A DNA stretch of 64,000 nt. It comes from Gracilariopsis chorda. Its lineage: Eukaryota; Rhodophyta; Florideophyceae; Gracilariales; Gracilariaceae. Below, one piece after another: positions 45,671-54,963 of this stretch. The notes beneath the pieces were generated by a model, which saw only the letters and a list, made by a program, of their open reading frames with translations, was not told the origin of the DNA and did no database searches. Made by a program: the position numbers and the translations under genes. The DNA is taken from assembly GCA_003194525.1 (NCBI GenBank), contig NBIV01000139.1, positions 62,001 to 126,000 on the forward strand. The letters run 5' to 3'. The first letter of the stretch is position 1. Each line of letters begins with the position of its first letter.

Positions 45671-47251
45671 ATGGGGACGTGTAATGGTTTCCTCATCCTG
45701 CATTTAATCCTTGTTATGGGCATCACTCATCCTGGATGTTCACTACCACTACCTCCAAAGCCTCTAGCGAGTCCATCATGGCCTCGAAAGATTGCTCTTC
45801 TGCATATGCATGACAGAGTTTCGTTCTTTGCCCGTCTCGGAAACTTAACTGAACACAACAAACGCAGATATGCAGAACGACATGGTTACGATTTCGTGCT
45901 TTCAACTCTGCAGCACACATCGGGCATATACAAGCAGCTCGACTGTAACGTCAGTCAGGATCTTGTGCAATCTGGTCCTGACGCTTTAGGCAAATGTTGG
46001 GGTGCCGACCGCGACTTTGATATAGACCATTCTCGTGCTCCCACCTTCGGCAAAATCAAACTGGCGCTTTCGGCTTGCAAAGGAAGAGATGACGCGTGGC
46101 TTTTGTGGACTGATGCAGACGCCATCGTCATCAATCAATCCGTTCCACTTGAATCTATAATCGATGATGGCTACGATATAATGCTAGCGTACGACTGGTT
46201 GGTAAGTTAGCTGTTCCTCACTCTTGGAGTAGAAGATCACTCTGTTACTGACACCTAGTTACCCAAATTGTTCCCACAGATGTTGAATGCCGGCATGCTA
46301 CTTATCAAGTGCAGCGACTGGTCGAAGCAATTCTTGAATTCTGTATACAATGCTCGTCAGTTTGACACGGCTCGCGCGCTAGACCAAAGCAGCTTCCAGC
46401 AACACATCGACAACTTGACAAAGTCTGAGGCCGACGAGCACATCAAAGTTGTACCCAAGTATGCCATCAACGTCTACCTAGAAGAGTATCGTCCAGGAGA
46501 CTTTCTCGTTCATATGGCAGGTAAGCTGTACGAAGCCACGGAAGCTGGCTTATTTGCGATTGCCAATCAACTGGACATTCTCTCCATGGTCGATGACAAA
46601 GAAGATATTAAAGCGTTTTTCCGGTCTCCGGCACTGCTGAATTACTACTCTGGTCTATGTCCTGTCAAGTATGGTGAAAAGCAGCACTCTTGTAAGCAGG
46701 ACGATCCGCGTCGCATTTTCTTGAACGAGACTCTCGGTTCCATGTCATATCCTAATAGATATCGCCATGTTGGCCTACGGTATTACTGGTTGGGAGACTG
46801 GAAAGACAAGTATGACGTTTCGGGTTGGAACACGAAAAGGAAACCGTTTCCGATGCAGCACAGAAACGAAAGAATACAGCCTGCGCCACCTTCGTTTTCG
46901 ATGAACGGGGATGCTGTTGCAAATGGGTCGGAGGGCCTCAGTATCCCGTCGAACGAGAAACAAGCTGTGGAACAACGCTTGCAAAATGCACCGGAGGAGA
47001 AAATCCAATCCGATGATACAGACCACATGATGAAAAATGAAGATTTGTTTGAGATTGGCCATGACGATAATACTCAAGTCTTCAGACCGGAAAAACCGAT
47101 CAAAGATCATCGAGACGAAGGCCTCGCTACTAGTAACAGAGGCTTTAGACGACCAATTCACGTTTGGGCTTTGGCAGTGATTGTCGTTGCTTTTATCGTT
47201 CGCATGGTCATCGTTTTTAGGAAAAGGAAGAAGACATCGAAAACTCATTGA
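45671..47251 (+). CDS. GT34-like glycosyltransferase, two exons
   Basis: Exon 1 is 45671-46201 and exon 2 is 46280-47251. The 78-bp intron has GTAAGT at its 5' end and TTCCCACAG at its 3' end and falls between codons, giving about 500 residues. The N-terminus is hydrophobic (GFLILHLILVMGI), a signal peptide or anchor. Core motifs are HNKRRYAERHGYDFVLST, FGKIKLALSACKGRDDAWLL and the DxD-type WTDADAIVIN (about residues 144-153). Across the splice, LNAGMLLIKCSDWS matches the GT34 NAGxFLxRNxxWS block, which supports the intron. A second membrane helix (WALAVIVVAFIVRMVIVF, about residues 472-489) and a Lys/Arg-rich tail end the protein. The family (GMA12/MNN10) transfers galactose, mannose or xylose in the Golgi using Mn2+. 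The substrate here is unknown; in a red alga a cell-wall or N-glycan role is possible. Confidence 0.8.
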
Positions 47252-47429
47252 GACCGAGTTCTGGCAGTAGACTACAGCCAGAAGAATACACACTTCTCCT
47301 CCTTCACCAAGTGTGCTCGTCTTCCTTCCGCCAACGGGGGAAGCGGAATGGAGTGGCGATTGGGCCTCTCACGGAGACCAACACCTTTTCGGTCATCAAA
47401 AATTAAAAGATCAGCACAGCGCTAACCGT

Positions 47430-48320
47430 CATGCAGAACAACTGTCGAAGCTTGCGTTCGGAGGGCAAGAGCTCACTTGGTAATTTGCTCGGCTCTGAAG
47501 TTGGATGTGCCCCTCGTCATCATGCTGAACTGCGCTGAGTGAGACCAATTTTGAGATGTTAAATGCTGAGAGCTGAAGTCGAGGCCAAGCAAGATGCCGT
47601 CGTCGGGCAAGAGAGCCCTCCTAGCGAAGACGGCTCACGGATACGATGCAGACATTCTCTGCATCCAAGAAACATGCCTGAAACACGGAGACAACACATC
47701 TGCCATACAAGGCTACACACTGGTAGGCAGATGTGACCGGGATCAACGATACACCATAGTGAACGGACGCGGAGGGGGGCAGCTATATATACCAACGATG
47801 CGGTCTAGGGGCGGATCTCGTTGAGTCCAAACACCTAAGACCCGGAATCGATGCGGTAACCGCAAGTATGATAACGGAGAGAGTCTTTTACGGCTTGCAA
47901 GCGTATGCGTTCCTCCCCAACATAAGGCCGAGGTTTGGGTTAACAAACTTTGGGAAGAAGACATGGAGGTAGAAACAAAGTAAATCGACGAAGAGCGCAC
48001 ACGGCTTTGGCACAAATATTTATCGGCCACTTTCCGACCCAGCATCCCGTTTCTATGTCAGTTCAAAACAGGAAATGTTTCGTGCCAGTTTCGATGCGGG
48101 CTCAATACAGAAAGTAATACAGATCACTTCGTTCTCAGATGCAGCCGTAGAGCGGCATCCCGACGAAGGAACTTCCACATCTTCGAGAAAGGCAAGGCAT
48201 CGAAGTTGAATCAGTAGTAGGAGCATGGTCAGAGACGTTGCTGGTTTATCTAGGTTCTCTTTAGATAATACCCTGCCGCAGTCTTTGAATTAGGGACGCG
48301 AGCTCATATAAACAAACACA
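47430..48320 (+). pseudogene. LINE copy 1: endonuclease start plus 3' tail, RT lost
   Basis: Frames contain MQNNCRSLRSEGKSS (about 47430, the start of an APE-type endonuclease), then ADILCIQETCLKHGDN and GYTLVGRC plus GRGGG (47594-47824), matching D(V/I)xCxQET and GYxxxRxDR...GGG. The sequence then jumps to a C-terminal zinc-knuckle-like tail, CQFRCGLNTESNTDHFVLRC (about 48085-48150), followed by SRRAASRRRNFHIFEKGK. The reverse transcriptase is missing, so there is a large internal deletion. The tail ends near AGGGACGCGAGCTCAT and an (AC)n run at about 48305-48327. Confidence 0.75.
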
Positions 48321-48329
48321 CACACAGTA

Positions 48330-48967
48330 GGAATGCCAGCAGGAAAGAAAAATTGGAAAACTCCGAAAGGGGTAGCGATGAAGTGGAATGATGGATGGTG
48401 TGTGGGCGACAGATTACAAGGCGACGCAGTCAAGCCATAGAGAGTCCGAAGCTTCCGTTAATACCCAAGATAAAGACCTCGATATCATGGTCGCCTATGC
48501 AGACGGATTCGGAATGTGCTATACTGTTAATGCCGACGAGAGTAGTACTGACGCCTGTGGTCATACGCTGCCTGCACAAATCGTACGCATCAATTCCGTA
48601 GGTTCCAGGGGCTACGTAATCTACTGAAACGCTATGTGGAAGAGGGCACAGTCGCTGCGGGAGAGTTCTATGTTCCTTCACAGCGGAAACGACAACAATC
48701 CTATATGGTATCTCGGTAGTACTGAATGAAGTATCTGAAGCCTGGCAAGGAATCGTTCAAATAGAAAGACTCCGAGAGCAGGGGCGGAACTCAATGGATA
48801 GGATTGCAATCTGATGGGCTTGTACGTAGCAATCGTCCCCTCGGATTGCTTCAGACTGCAATCATGATGCTGTACCAGATCTCCCTACATGTTGCTTCTA
48901 TAAACTTCACTGAATTCAAGGTAAACGTATTCATGCATACATCATCTCTCTCCCGTTTACGAACAGG
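48330..48967. other. Unassigned spacer within LINE debris
   Basis: Short frames only, for example 48388-48627 (+) and 48430-48681 (-). No recognisable motif. Confidence 0.4.
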
Positions 48968-49431
48968 TTTGCTAAGAACCCCGACAACCTATAATACTTA
49001 CTCCTATACCGTAGCCTCGAACTACAAACCAGTAGCCGTGCTACACTCACTGGGCTACATATGATACGAAGAAAGTATTAGGTCCCATAGGTGTCTTCAA
49101 CCTTTCTTTCTTTATTTTTTATGGGCACACATCACCTGATTACGGCATTGTGGTAGAATCTAACACTACAGGGGAGCTTTTCTTCGTCTAGCATGCTAAA
49201 CTCTATGTACGTAAAGCTCCTCGGAAAGAAAGATTTTCTCTGTCCCGTAGTACCAATCTCTATTCATGTGTGTCTTCAACCGCTGAATCGTTTTGTTTCC
49301 GACGACTATCGCCTTCTTCTCTGCACCTCTTCACTCACCCTCTAGAGAGATCGTCGGTTATGGGGCACACCACGACAAGGCGCTTCACATGTACCATATT
49401 GGCCACCATAGAAACCATTGACGACGTCCCT
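48968..49431. repeat. Dispersed repeat, copy 2
   Basis: Aligns with 1960-2255 (see that entry). It is interrupted by the short retroposon at 49103-49269. Confidence 0.7.
49103..49269 (-). mobile_element. 167-bp short retroposon with 12-bp target duplication
   Basis: It is flanked by direct repeats GTGTCTTCAACC (49091-49102 and 49270-49281). In its own sense (minus) it ends ATGCCGTAATCAGG, then GTGCCCATAAAAAATAAAG and (AAAG)n. The TGCCGTAATCAGG block and the ATAAAG tail are shared with the 90-bp retroposons near 51.1 and 51.4 kb. The alignment with 1960-2255 lacks this insert, which confirms it. No RNA polymerase III boxes are obvious. Confidence 0.75.
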
Positions 49432-49905
49432 TCGCCCAATCCTCATATCATCGGCGAGATCAGACAAAAGAACCGGCGCGTAGCTTGTACCATCATCCGA
49501 CCCACGCGTAGTCCTCCGAGAAACCCCTGGAAAACCCCCGTCCAGAGGCTCCTTTGGAGCTCTTCCTTCGAGGGAAAAAATTCAGGGAAACGGCGGTTGG
49601 ATCTTCTTCTGACAACAGGCTCGTGACCGACTGCGTACGTGCAGTTAGACGGGGGCCTTTTCGCGACTTTCCACCAAGGTCCGCGAACGGCAAGCTGACC
49701 GACCGCCTGGACGAGTTTAACGACCTCCCGGGTCTGCATACATCATGAATGCCCCAAACTGTAACGTTCGAAAACAAGAGCCTTGCCAACCTAATCGTAA
49801 TAGGATTGCAATCTATCGGATTGCGATTGAGCAAAGCAGTTGCGATCAGATTGCAACCTTGAATCGCAATGCGCTCTCCATCTATACATGCCGTGCAATG
49901 CCCAC

Positions 49906-49909
<4 letters not shown>
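49432..49909. other. Unassigned spacer
   Basis: Short frames on both strands without recognised motifs (for example 49443-49739 on -). It is probably further LINE debris. Confidence 0.35.
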
Positions 49910-49945
<36 letters not shown>

Positions 49946-51057
49946 ACGTGTGCCTATGTCTAATTCCTACGTAGCGCAGATCGTTTCTTTTCAAAGAAGC
50001 GTTCTCTCACCAGGTAATTCCTACATAGCGCAGGTAGTTTCTTTTCAAAGGAGCGTTCTCTCACCAGGTACACAAATACGTTTTCAACAAGTCTCGGACA
50101 TCGGGCATCGTGTGTGTGTGTGTTTCTATGAACTCGTGTCCCTTATTCCAGGACTACGGTACGCGTCATGTTCTTACTATTGATTCGACGTCAAAACTTT
50201 GCCCCCTTGGAGAGGTGGAAGTGCTCTACGCCGGGACGCCGCTCTTCGGCGGCATCTAGGAACGAAATGGTCTACACTATTCTGTATGTTGAGCCCACAT
50301 TCGAGCGGGCAGATACATTTTCTGTTGTGGATGACCGTAGAGATAGGATGCAGAGTTGGGACGTGGCCGGTAAACATTTTGCGCCAGGGCCGTAAGCGCC
50401 CTTCATAAAGTCCCCGTAGTTAGCAGCGGCTCCGGAACTTTGCTTATTGGCTCTGCGCTTGTAAGGCGGATGCGGGTTCTTTGTTTCACCTCCAGGAAGT
50501 CGATCTCTTTTTGTAACTGCTGTATTGGTATACCGAGGCTTTTCTTTGCAAGATCGTCGACGGCCTCGTTTCGTGGTAGGCCGCAGTATCCTGGTACCCG
50601 CATAGTTTGACAGTGACATTAGTTTGTTATCAATGTCATGCATTCTAAGATATCCTGAAGCTGACGAGTTTGGCTTCACTGGGATCCTTGCACAAGGCTT
50701 TTCGGGTCCGTGCCAAATCTATTTGCGCCGCCTCTCCAACCACAACAAACTTTCACAGCAACCTCGGATAGAGCTCACCGAAACGCTGCTAGCTCTGCAG
50801 TATAGGAGCACACCCCTATCCCGGCTGGAACCATTCCTGTCTCCGGTTCGATTCTTCCTTTCCACCGTATTGAACAACCTCCTCCCCCCACCGTTCCAAC
50901 GTCCAGTCTTCGTACTTGAAGCGCGTGACCGTCCTCATTAGATATGGCGTTATCCCTCTCCAGTCTGTAGCACACGCGAAACTCATCGTCTCGCGGAAGG
51001 TTACTGGTCTCGGTGAGAGACCCAATCGCCTGTCCATTTCGCGTTCCTCTATAGTAT
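49910..51057 (-). pseudogene. LINE copy 2: RT end, RNase H, zinc tail
   Basis: From 51050 leftward: EMDRRLGLSPRPVTF and CATDWRGITPYLM (after the RT), then WFQPGIGVCSYTAELAAF (start of an RNase H domain) and VPGYCGLPRNEAVDDLAKKS (the HxGxxGNExAD-type motif, with Tyr for His). ICPLECGLNIQNSVDHFVPRC, then RRRAASRRR, is the same C-terminal zinc knuckle as in LINE copies 1 and 3. A 3' region with AGGGACACGAGTTCAT and (AC)n matches copy 1. It ends in a (GA)n tract (about 49910-49941). Stops and frameshifts make it dead. Confidence 0.75.
49961..50068. repeat. 54-bp tandem duplication in LINE 3' region
   Basis: Two units, 49961-50014 and 50015-50068, both beginning TAATTCCTAC and ending TTCTCTCACCAGG, with only a few differences. 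They lie in the 3' untranslated part of LINE copy 2. Confidence 0.9.
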
Positions 51058-51067
51058 AGGGAAGGCG

Positions 51068-51157
51068 TTAGTCTTTCTTAGGAGAGAGAGGTTTTTCTCA
51101 TAAAACCTCTGTCAATATGCCGTAATCAGGCATATTCAACCCACAATAAAGAAGAAG
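51068..51157 (+). mobile_element. 90-bp twin-hairpin retroposon, copy A
   Basis: Flanked by a perfect 10-bp duplication AGGGAAGGCG (51058-51067 and 51158-51167). The body has hairpin 1 (GAGGTTTT / AAAACCTC, 6-base loop) and hairpin 2 (AATATGCC / GGCATATT with loop GTAATCA). It ends CCCACAATAAAGAAGAAG. It is closely similar to copy B in inverse orientation. It is too short to encode a protein and is presumably mobilised by a LINE through its tail. Confidence 0.85.
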
Positions 51158-51167
51158 AGGGAAGGCG

Positions 51168-51850
51168 GGTACACCCCGTACACCCGGATCGGCTTGTACC
51201 CACTAGCGTTTGGATTGCACCTCATTGCGGAGTGTGAAAGACTTTGTAGACAGACAGGCTAAAACACATTCTGTTCCGATCGACAAGCAGATTGCAGTGC
51301 CACTTGATATCGTAGATGTACTACTTCTTTATTGTGGGTTCAATATGCCTGATTACAGCATATTGACAGAGGTTTTTATGAGAAAAACCTCTCTCTCCTG
51401 AGAAAGGGTACGTAGATGTACAACATTGGGATCGCCAAAGCCGATTGCTGCGTCCGCCTATGGAAACGATGCCTGGGTTTTTGACGGAGAAGGTATCGCT
51501 ACGTCAAGCACATGTGGCTTTGTCACAGCTAGCCGTTGGGCACTCACCGACATTTCCCCCATGGCCACAGATCTGCAGGGAAAGAAAGCGTATTGCCCAC
51601 CTTGCAACCCTAAGGTCGAGAACACGGTTGATCGTTTCTTACTACGGTGTCGCCAACGTGCCCAATCTAAACGCAGTGAGCTTCTGCCCCTTAAAGAAGA
51701 AAAGGGGCTTGCAGCGGGGGAGTGCACGAATGTGGCCAAACGAGGTGCTGGCCTTTATGGACACAGGGGGTTTCTTTAGAGAAGAAACCCCTTCCGCATA
51801 TTCAGAACTGGGATAGCGGCCCGCATATACGAAGGGTAATAAGAAGCAAC
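51168..51850 (+). pseudogene. LINE copy 3: RNase H end and zinc tail
   Basis: About 51230-51320: RSVKDFVDRQAKTHSVPIDK, an RNase H C-terminal fragment. After copy B of the short retroposon the sequence resumes. AYCPPCNPKVENTVDRFLLRC (about 51590-51650) and RQRAQSKRSELLPL are the same zinc tail as in copies 1 and 2. The 3' part holds a perfect hairpin (GGGGTTTCTT / AAGAAACCCC, about 51767-51791) and ends near AGAAGCAACAATAAAC. It is truncated and not functional. Confidence 0.7.
51322..51410 (-). mobile_element. 89-bp twin-hairpin retroposon, copy B
   Basis: Flanked by a perfect 11-bp duplication CGTAGATGTAC (51311-51321 and 51411-51421). In its own sense it reads like copy A: hairpin GAGGTTTTT / AAAAACCTC (9 bp), hairpin CAATATGCt-GTAATCA-GGCATATTG, tail CCCACAATAAAGAAG. 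The duplications differ from those of copy A, so the two are independent insertions and not one inverted duplication. It lies inside LINE copy 3. Confidence 0.87.
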
Positions 51851-51970
51851 AATAAACATCCAGCAATCCCTTGCAATGAATTTTACACTCCGGCGGCAGT
51901 GAGTCTTTGTGCCCAAAACAGCAAGCTTGTCTTAAGGTTTGCCTTCGGGGGTAGTTCTGTACACCGCATG

Positions 51971-51972
<2 letters not shown>

Positions 51973-52012
<40 letters not shown>
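51973..52012. repeat. (CT)n microsatellite
   Basis: An uninterrupted CT run of about 40 bases, followed by TTTTACGGGCACAC. Similar CT runs occur at 49910-49941 and 54827-54844. In the inverse sense they read (GA)n, preceded by a TAAAG-like motif in the first two, as expected of LINE-type 3' tails. Confidence 0.7.
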
Positions 52013-52015
<3 letters not shown>

Positions 52016-52283
52016 GGGCACACTGCATGTCTTCTTCTTCTTTAGTGTGTGGGTCCTTGATGTCTATTTACAAAATCCTGGTAAAACATACCTGGTTAGA
52101 GATACATTTCTCTCCGCAGGAAACCAAGGAATTTCTGCGGCCACACCGCATGTCACATGTAGTGGACGGTTCGAATGGGACTGTCGCAATCGATCTTAAC
52201 ATTATGGCCGCCGAAAACACCTATGATGAACAGATCTCATGCACTTGCGAGAGAAAGGTTAGAAGGAGACTGAGCAACACAGG

Positions 52284-52593
52284 TCTCCATAATTCCGCGT
52301 AACAACGGGGGAGCGAAACGAGTAAGCAACCGGGACTCCTACGGAGGCCAAAAACTGCGACGATAGTTTAAAATTCAAAAAATCTGTCGTCGATGCGTCT
52401 TCTCCAGCTCCCGTCGCAATGAGCTCTCGGCGGCTAGAGAAAGAGAAGACAAATCGCTTTTAGAAATGATTAGAAAATGGCCATCAAAGTTTTTGGCCTC
52501 CTTCAAGAGAGAGAACTACCTGTAATTAGATAGGTCTCCTGTCGCTTCGAAATCAGGAGCGACAGACCATACTAAAGAAGAAGAAGAGAAGAA
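52284..52593 (+). mobile_element. 310-bp short retroposon with 12-bp target duplication
   Basis: Flanked by perfect direct repeats GAGCAACACAGG (52272-52283 and 52594-52605). It ends in a hairpin CTGTCGCT / AGCGACAG (loop TCGAAATCAGG), then CCATACTAAAGAAGAAGAAG with further GAA units. The tail form (hairpin, CC(A)...TAAAGAAGAAG) parallels the 90-bp retroposons. No protein coding and no clear pol III boxes. Its head is unrelated to any RNA that I can name. Confidence 0.85.
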
Positions 52594-52605
52594 GAGCAAC
52601 ACAGG

Positions 52606-54963
52606 GCAGATGCTACCACTGTGTGTCGCCATGTAGGAATACATTTATCTTTTGCGAAACCGAAGGTGAGCTTCTTCGTCAAAGAAACTGCCTATCTGAA
52701 AATATGCAAGCTAGTTTCCCTTCCGAAATTATCGTCAACGCACGCGGAAGAAGCAGCCACCGATCTAGGCCGGACATGCTGCACAACATAGACAGAGCGA
52801 GCAGAATATTTGTTTTCGTAGCGTGTTTGTGGGCACGGACAAAAGCATATATTGTCTTCAGATTACGTTTCATTCGAGACTGCATAATGGCTAGAGGATG
52901 TTCCATCAGAGCACTGCTCTCGAGTTTGTGATGCTATATCGCCTTCATCCAGAAGCAGATCTGATTGGCTTCGCACGGGCAAGCCCGAAGAAGAAGAACA
53001 ACCTAGATTCTTCGAAGATTGTTCTTTCAACTATTCTCATTTTGTTAGCAATTATACGTCTAAAGTACCAAAGGTAGCAAGATTGTCACTTGCGGTCAAG
53101 TTAGAACAATTGTGGGCGTCCGATGTGACGAGTTGTACGGACACCCCAGTTTCCTAGTTCACCTATACTGTCGAATGAGCTTGTTGAATTTCGCAGGCTG
53201 TAAAATGTTTGAGGCGAGTCTGCAGATTGTTCTTCTTTGATTCCGTGGAAGGTGATATAATCACTGGGCTGTCCAGTAGGATTTTATACGATGAGCTCAC
53301 CCACTATTCTAAGTTTGCTCGTTTCGACGGTATCAATATTTCGCTCTTGTTTGGCGTACCAAGAAACGCTAAAAGAGTTTCGCATTCGCCAGTGTTTCTG
53401 TGAGGTGTACCAAAGTCTGAAGGTCACAAGACGAAGATGTTTGGCATCTTTAAACTGCTTTGAGATTTCTTTGATTGATTGTAAACCGATAGTGTAGTAT
53501 GGTAGACCGCTGATTAAATAAGAGTTTCGAAAGAGAAGACGATAGAGAAGAAGACTTTGTTCTACCAATGGTTGGCTATAACACAACCGGACTCCTCTAT
53601 TGATAAGGCCACGGAGTATTGATGTAACGAACCAATGTAGTTCAAGAGATAGAGAGTGTGTGTGTGTGTGGGTATGTAATTCAATGCAGTTATGACGAAC
53701 CCTGTACTTACTACAATCTGATAACTTGGTTCGATAGCCTGTAATGTTTGCTGCAAGGTGAGCAAAACTCGGGATTTGGTGGGCGTATCGTTTCAGTGGA
53801 GGTTGCGGTCAGTGAGCTGCGCAATCGATGGACACGTTCGACGTTACACGACCAATCTGAAACATCCCCAACACTACGTCACCACGATAAGGCATGAAGT
53901 GAAAAGAAGAACGGGCGCCTCGCGCAACAGAGCCATGACAACGGCGATGTTGAACGTCGTTCAAGCATTCAATGTGCAATTTATGCAGGAGATGTGCTGG
54001 TTCTTGATAACCCATGGTTTGGTTTACGAGGGCATTTTCTTTCATGACACGTGCTCCCCCATGTTGCGGTACAAACGTTGAACGAGCATGGAATCACATA
54101 TCGGAGAACGAAGACATAGAGAAAGTGCACATTAAAGGAAAGATCAAATCAGTTACGAACGTGTTTGACAAGCTCCACAAAGCAGTTGACTCGAAAAGAT
54201 GGGCAGAAAGATGGAAACGAATGACGGAAAACTTTCGAAGAGCTACGGCTCTCAAGACTTGGGAAGCATGCGAGAACAGGATATGAGACTCATGTGCCGC
54301 AGTACTTATGAGGACGCACTGAGATACGACGAAGGTAGAGATGCACAATGGTAACGTTATGCCTCTAGCTATATCTAGTAGTAGAGACAGTAGTGTGGGA
54401 TTGTCTACGGCGGAAGTTCCAATCAGTTGTGCTGCAGCTCGCAGTTCTTCTATTTGCGTCCAGTCGCACCCGTGCCCAGGGTAATTTAATTCGGTGCAGC
54501 GTCAGTCCGCACGAACTCGTAATTACAATTCTGGAAATGATCCAGTCCACTGCCAAAATAATGCGCCGTCTTGTCCATTGCGTCTGCTGGCAGAAGACTC
54601 GAGAACGGGTGGATTGCCGTCCACAATGTGGCGCAAAACTGCGGTTGTGAATGTGGACTCCTCCTCCCACATGCATGTAACAGCAATTATGCGGACTCTA
54701 CATGCATAACCGCACTCTTGCGCCATCGTAGCGAAGATGTTTTGCCTCCGTACATATCGTGGCACCCAGTTTCCTGTATCTACTAGTCTCATCCCACGAT
54801 CCGCACATTCTGCACCACCTAAACAATCTCTCTCTCTCTCTCTCGACCACGTGCGCACTTCTGCAGTACCCGTCTGTACGCCACTTCCTCCATTCCTGTC
54901 TCACGCTTCCGTTATTCCGAGTCTTCTTAGCTCTCTGTACACATACCACCACTATCCGTGCAA
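52606..54963. other. Long region without a recognised gene
   Basis: Short frames such as 52623-52931 (+), 53284-53586 (-), 53758-54081 (+) and 54014-54286 (+) occur; none shows a known domain. A (GT)n run lies at about 53657-53671. The sequence 53758-54286 is open in overlapping frames and contains a charged segment, ENEDIEKVHIKGKIKSVTNV, which may be the remnant of a gene. The right end (54800-54963) must hold the promoter of the C2-domain gene. Confidence 0.4.
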
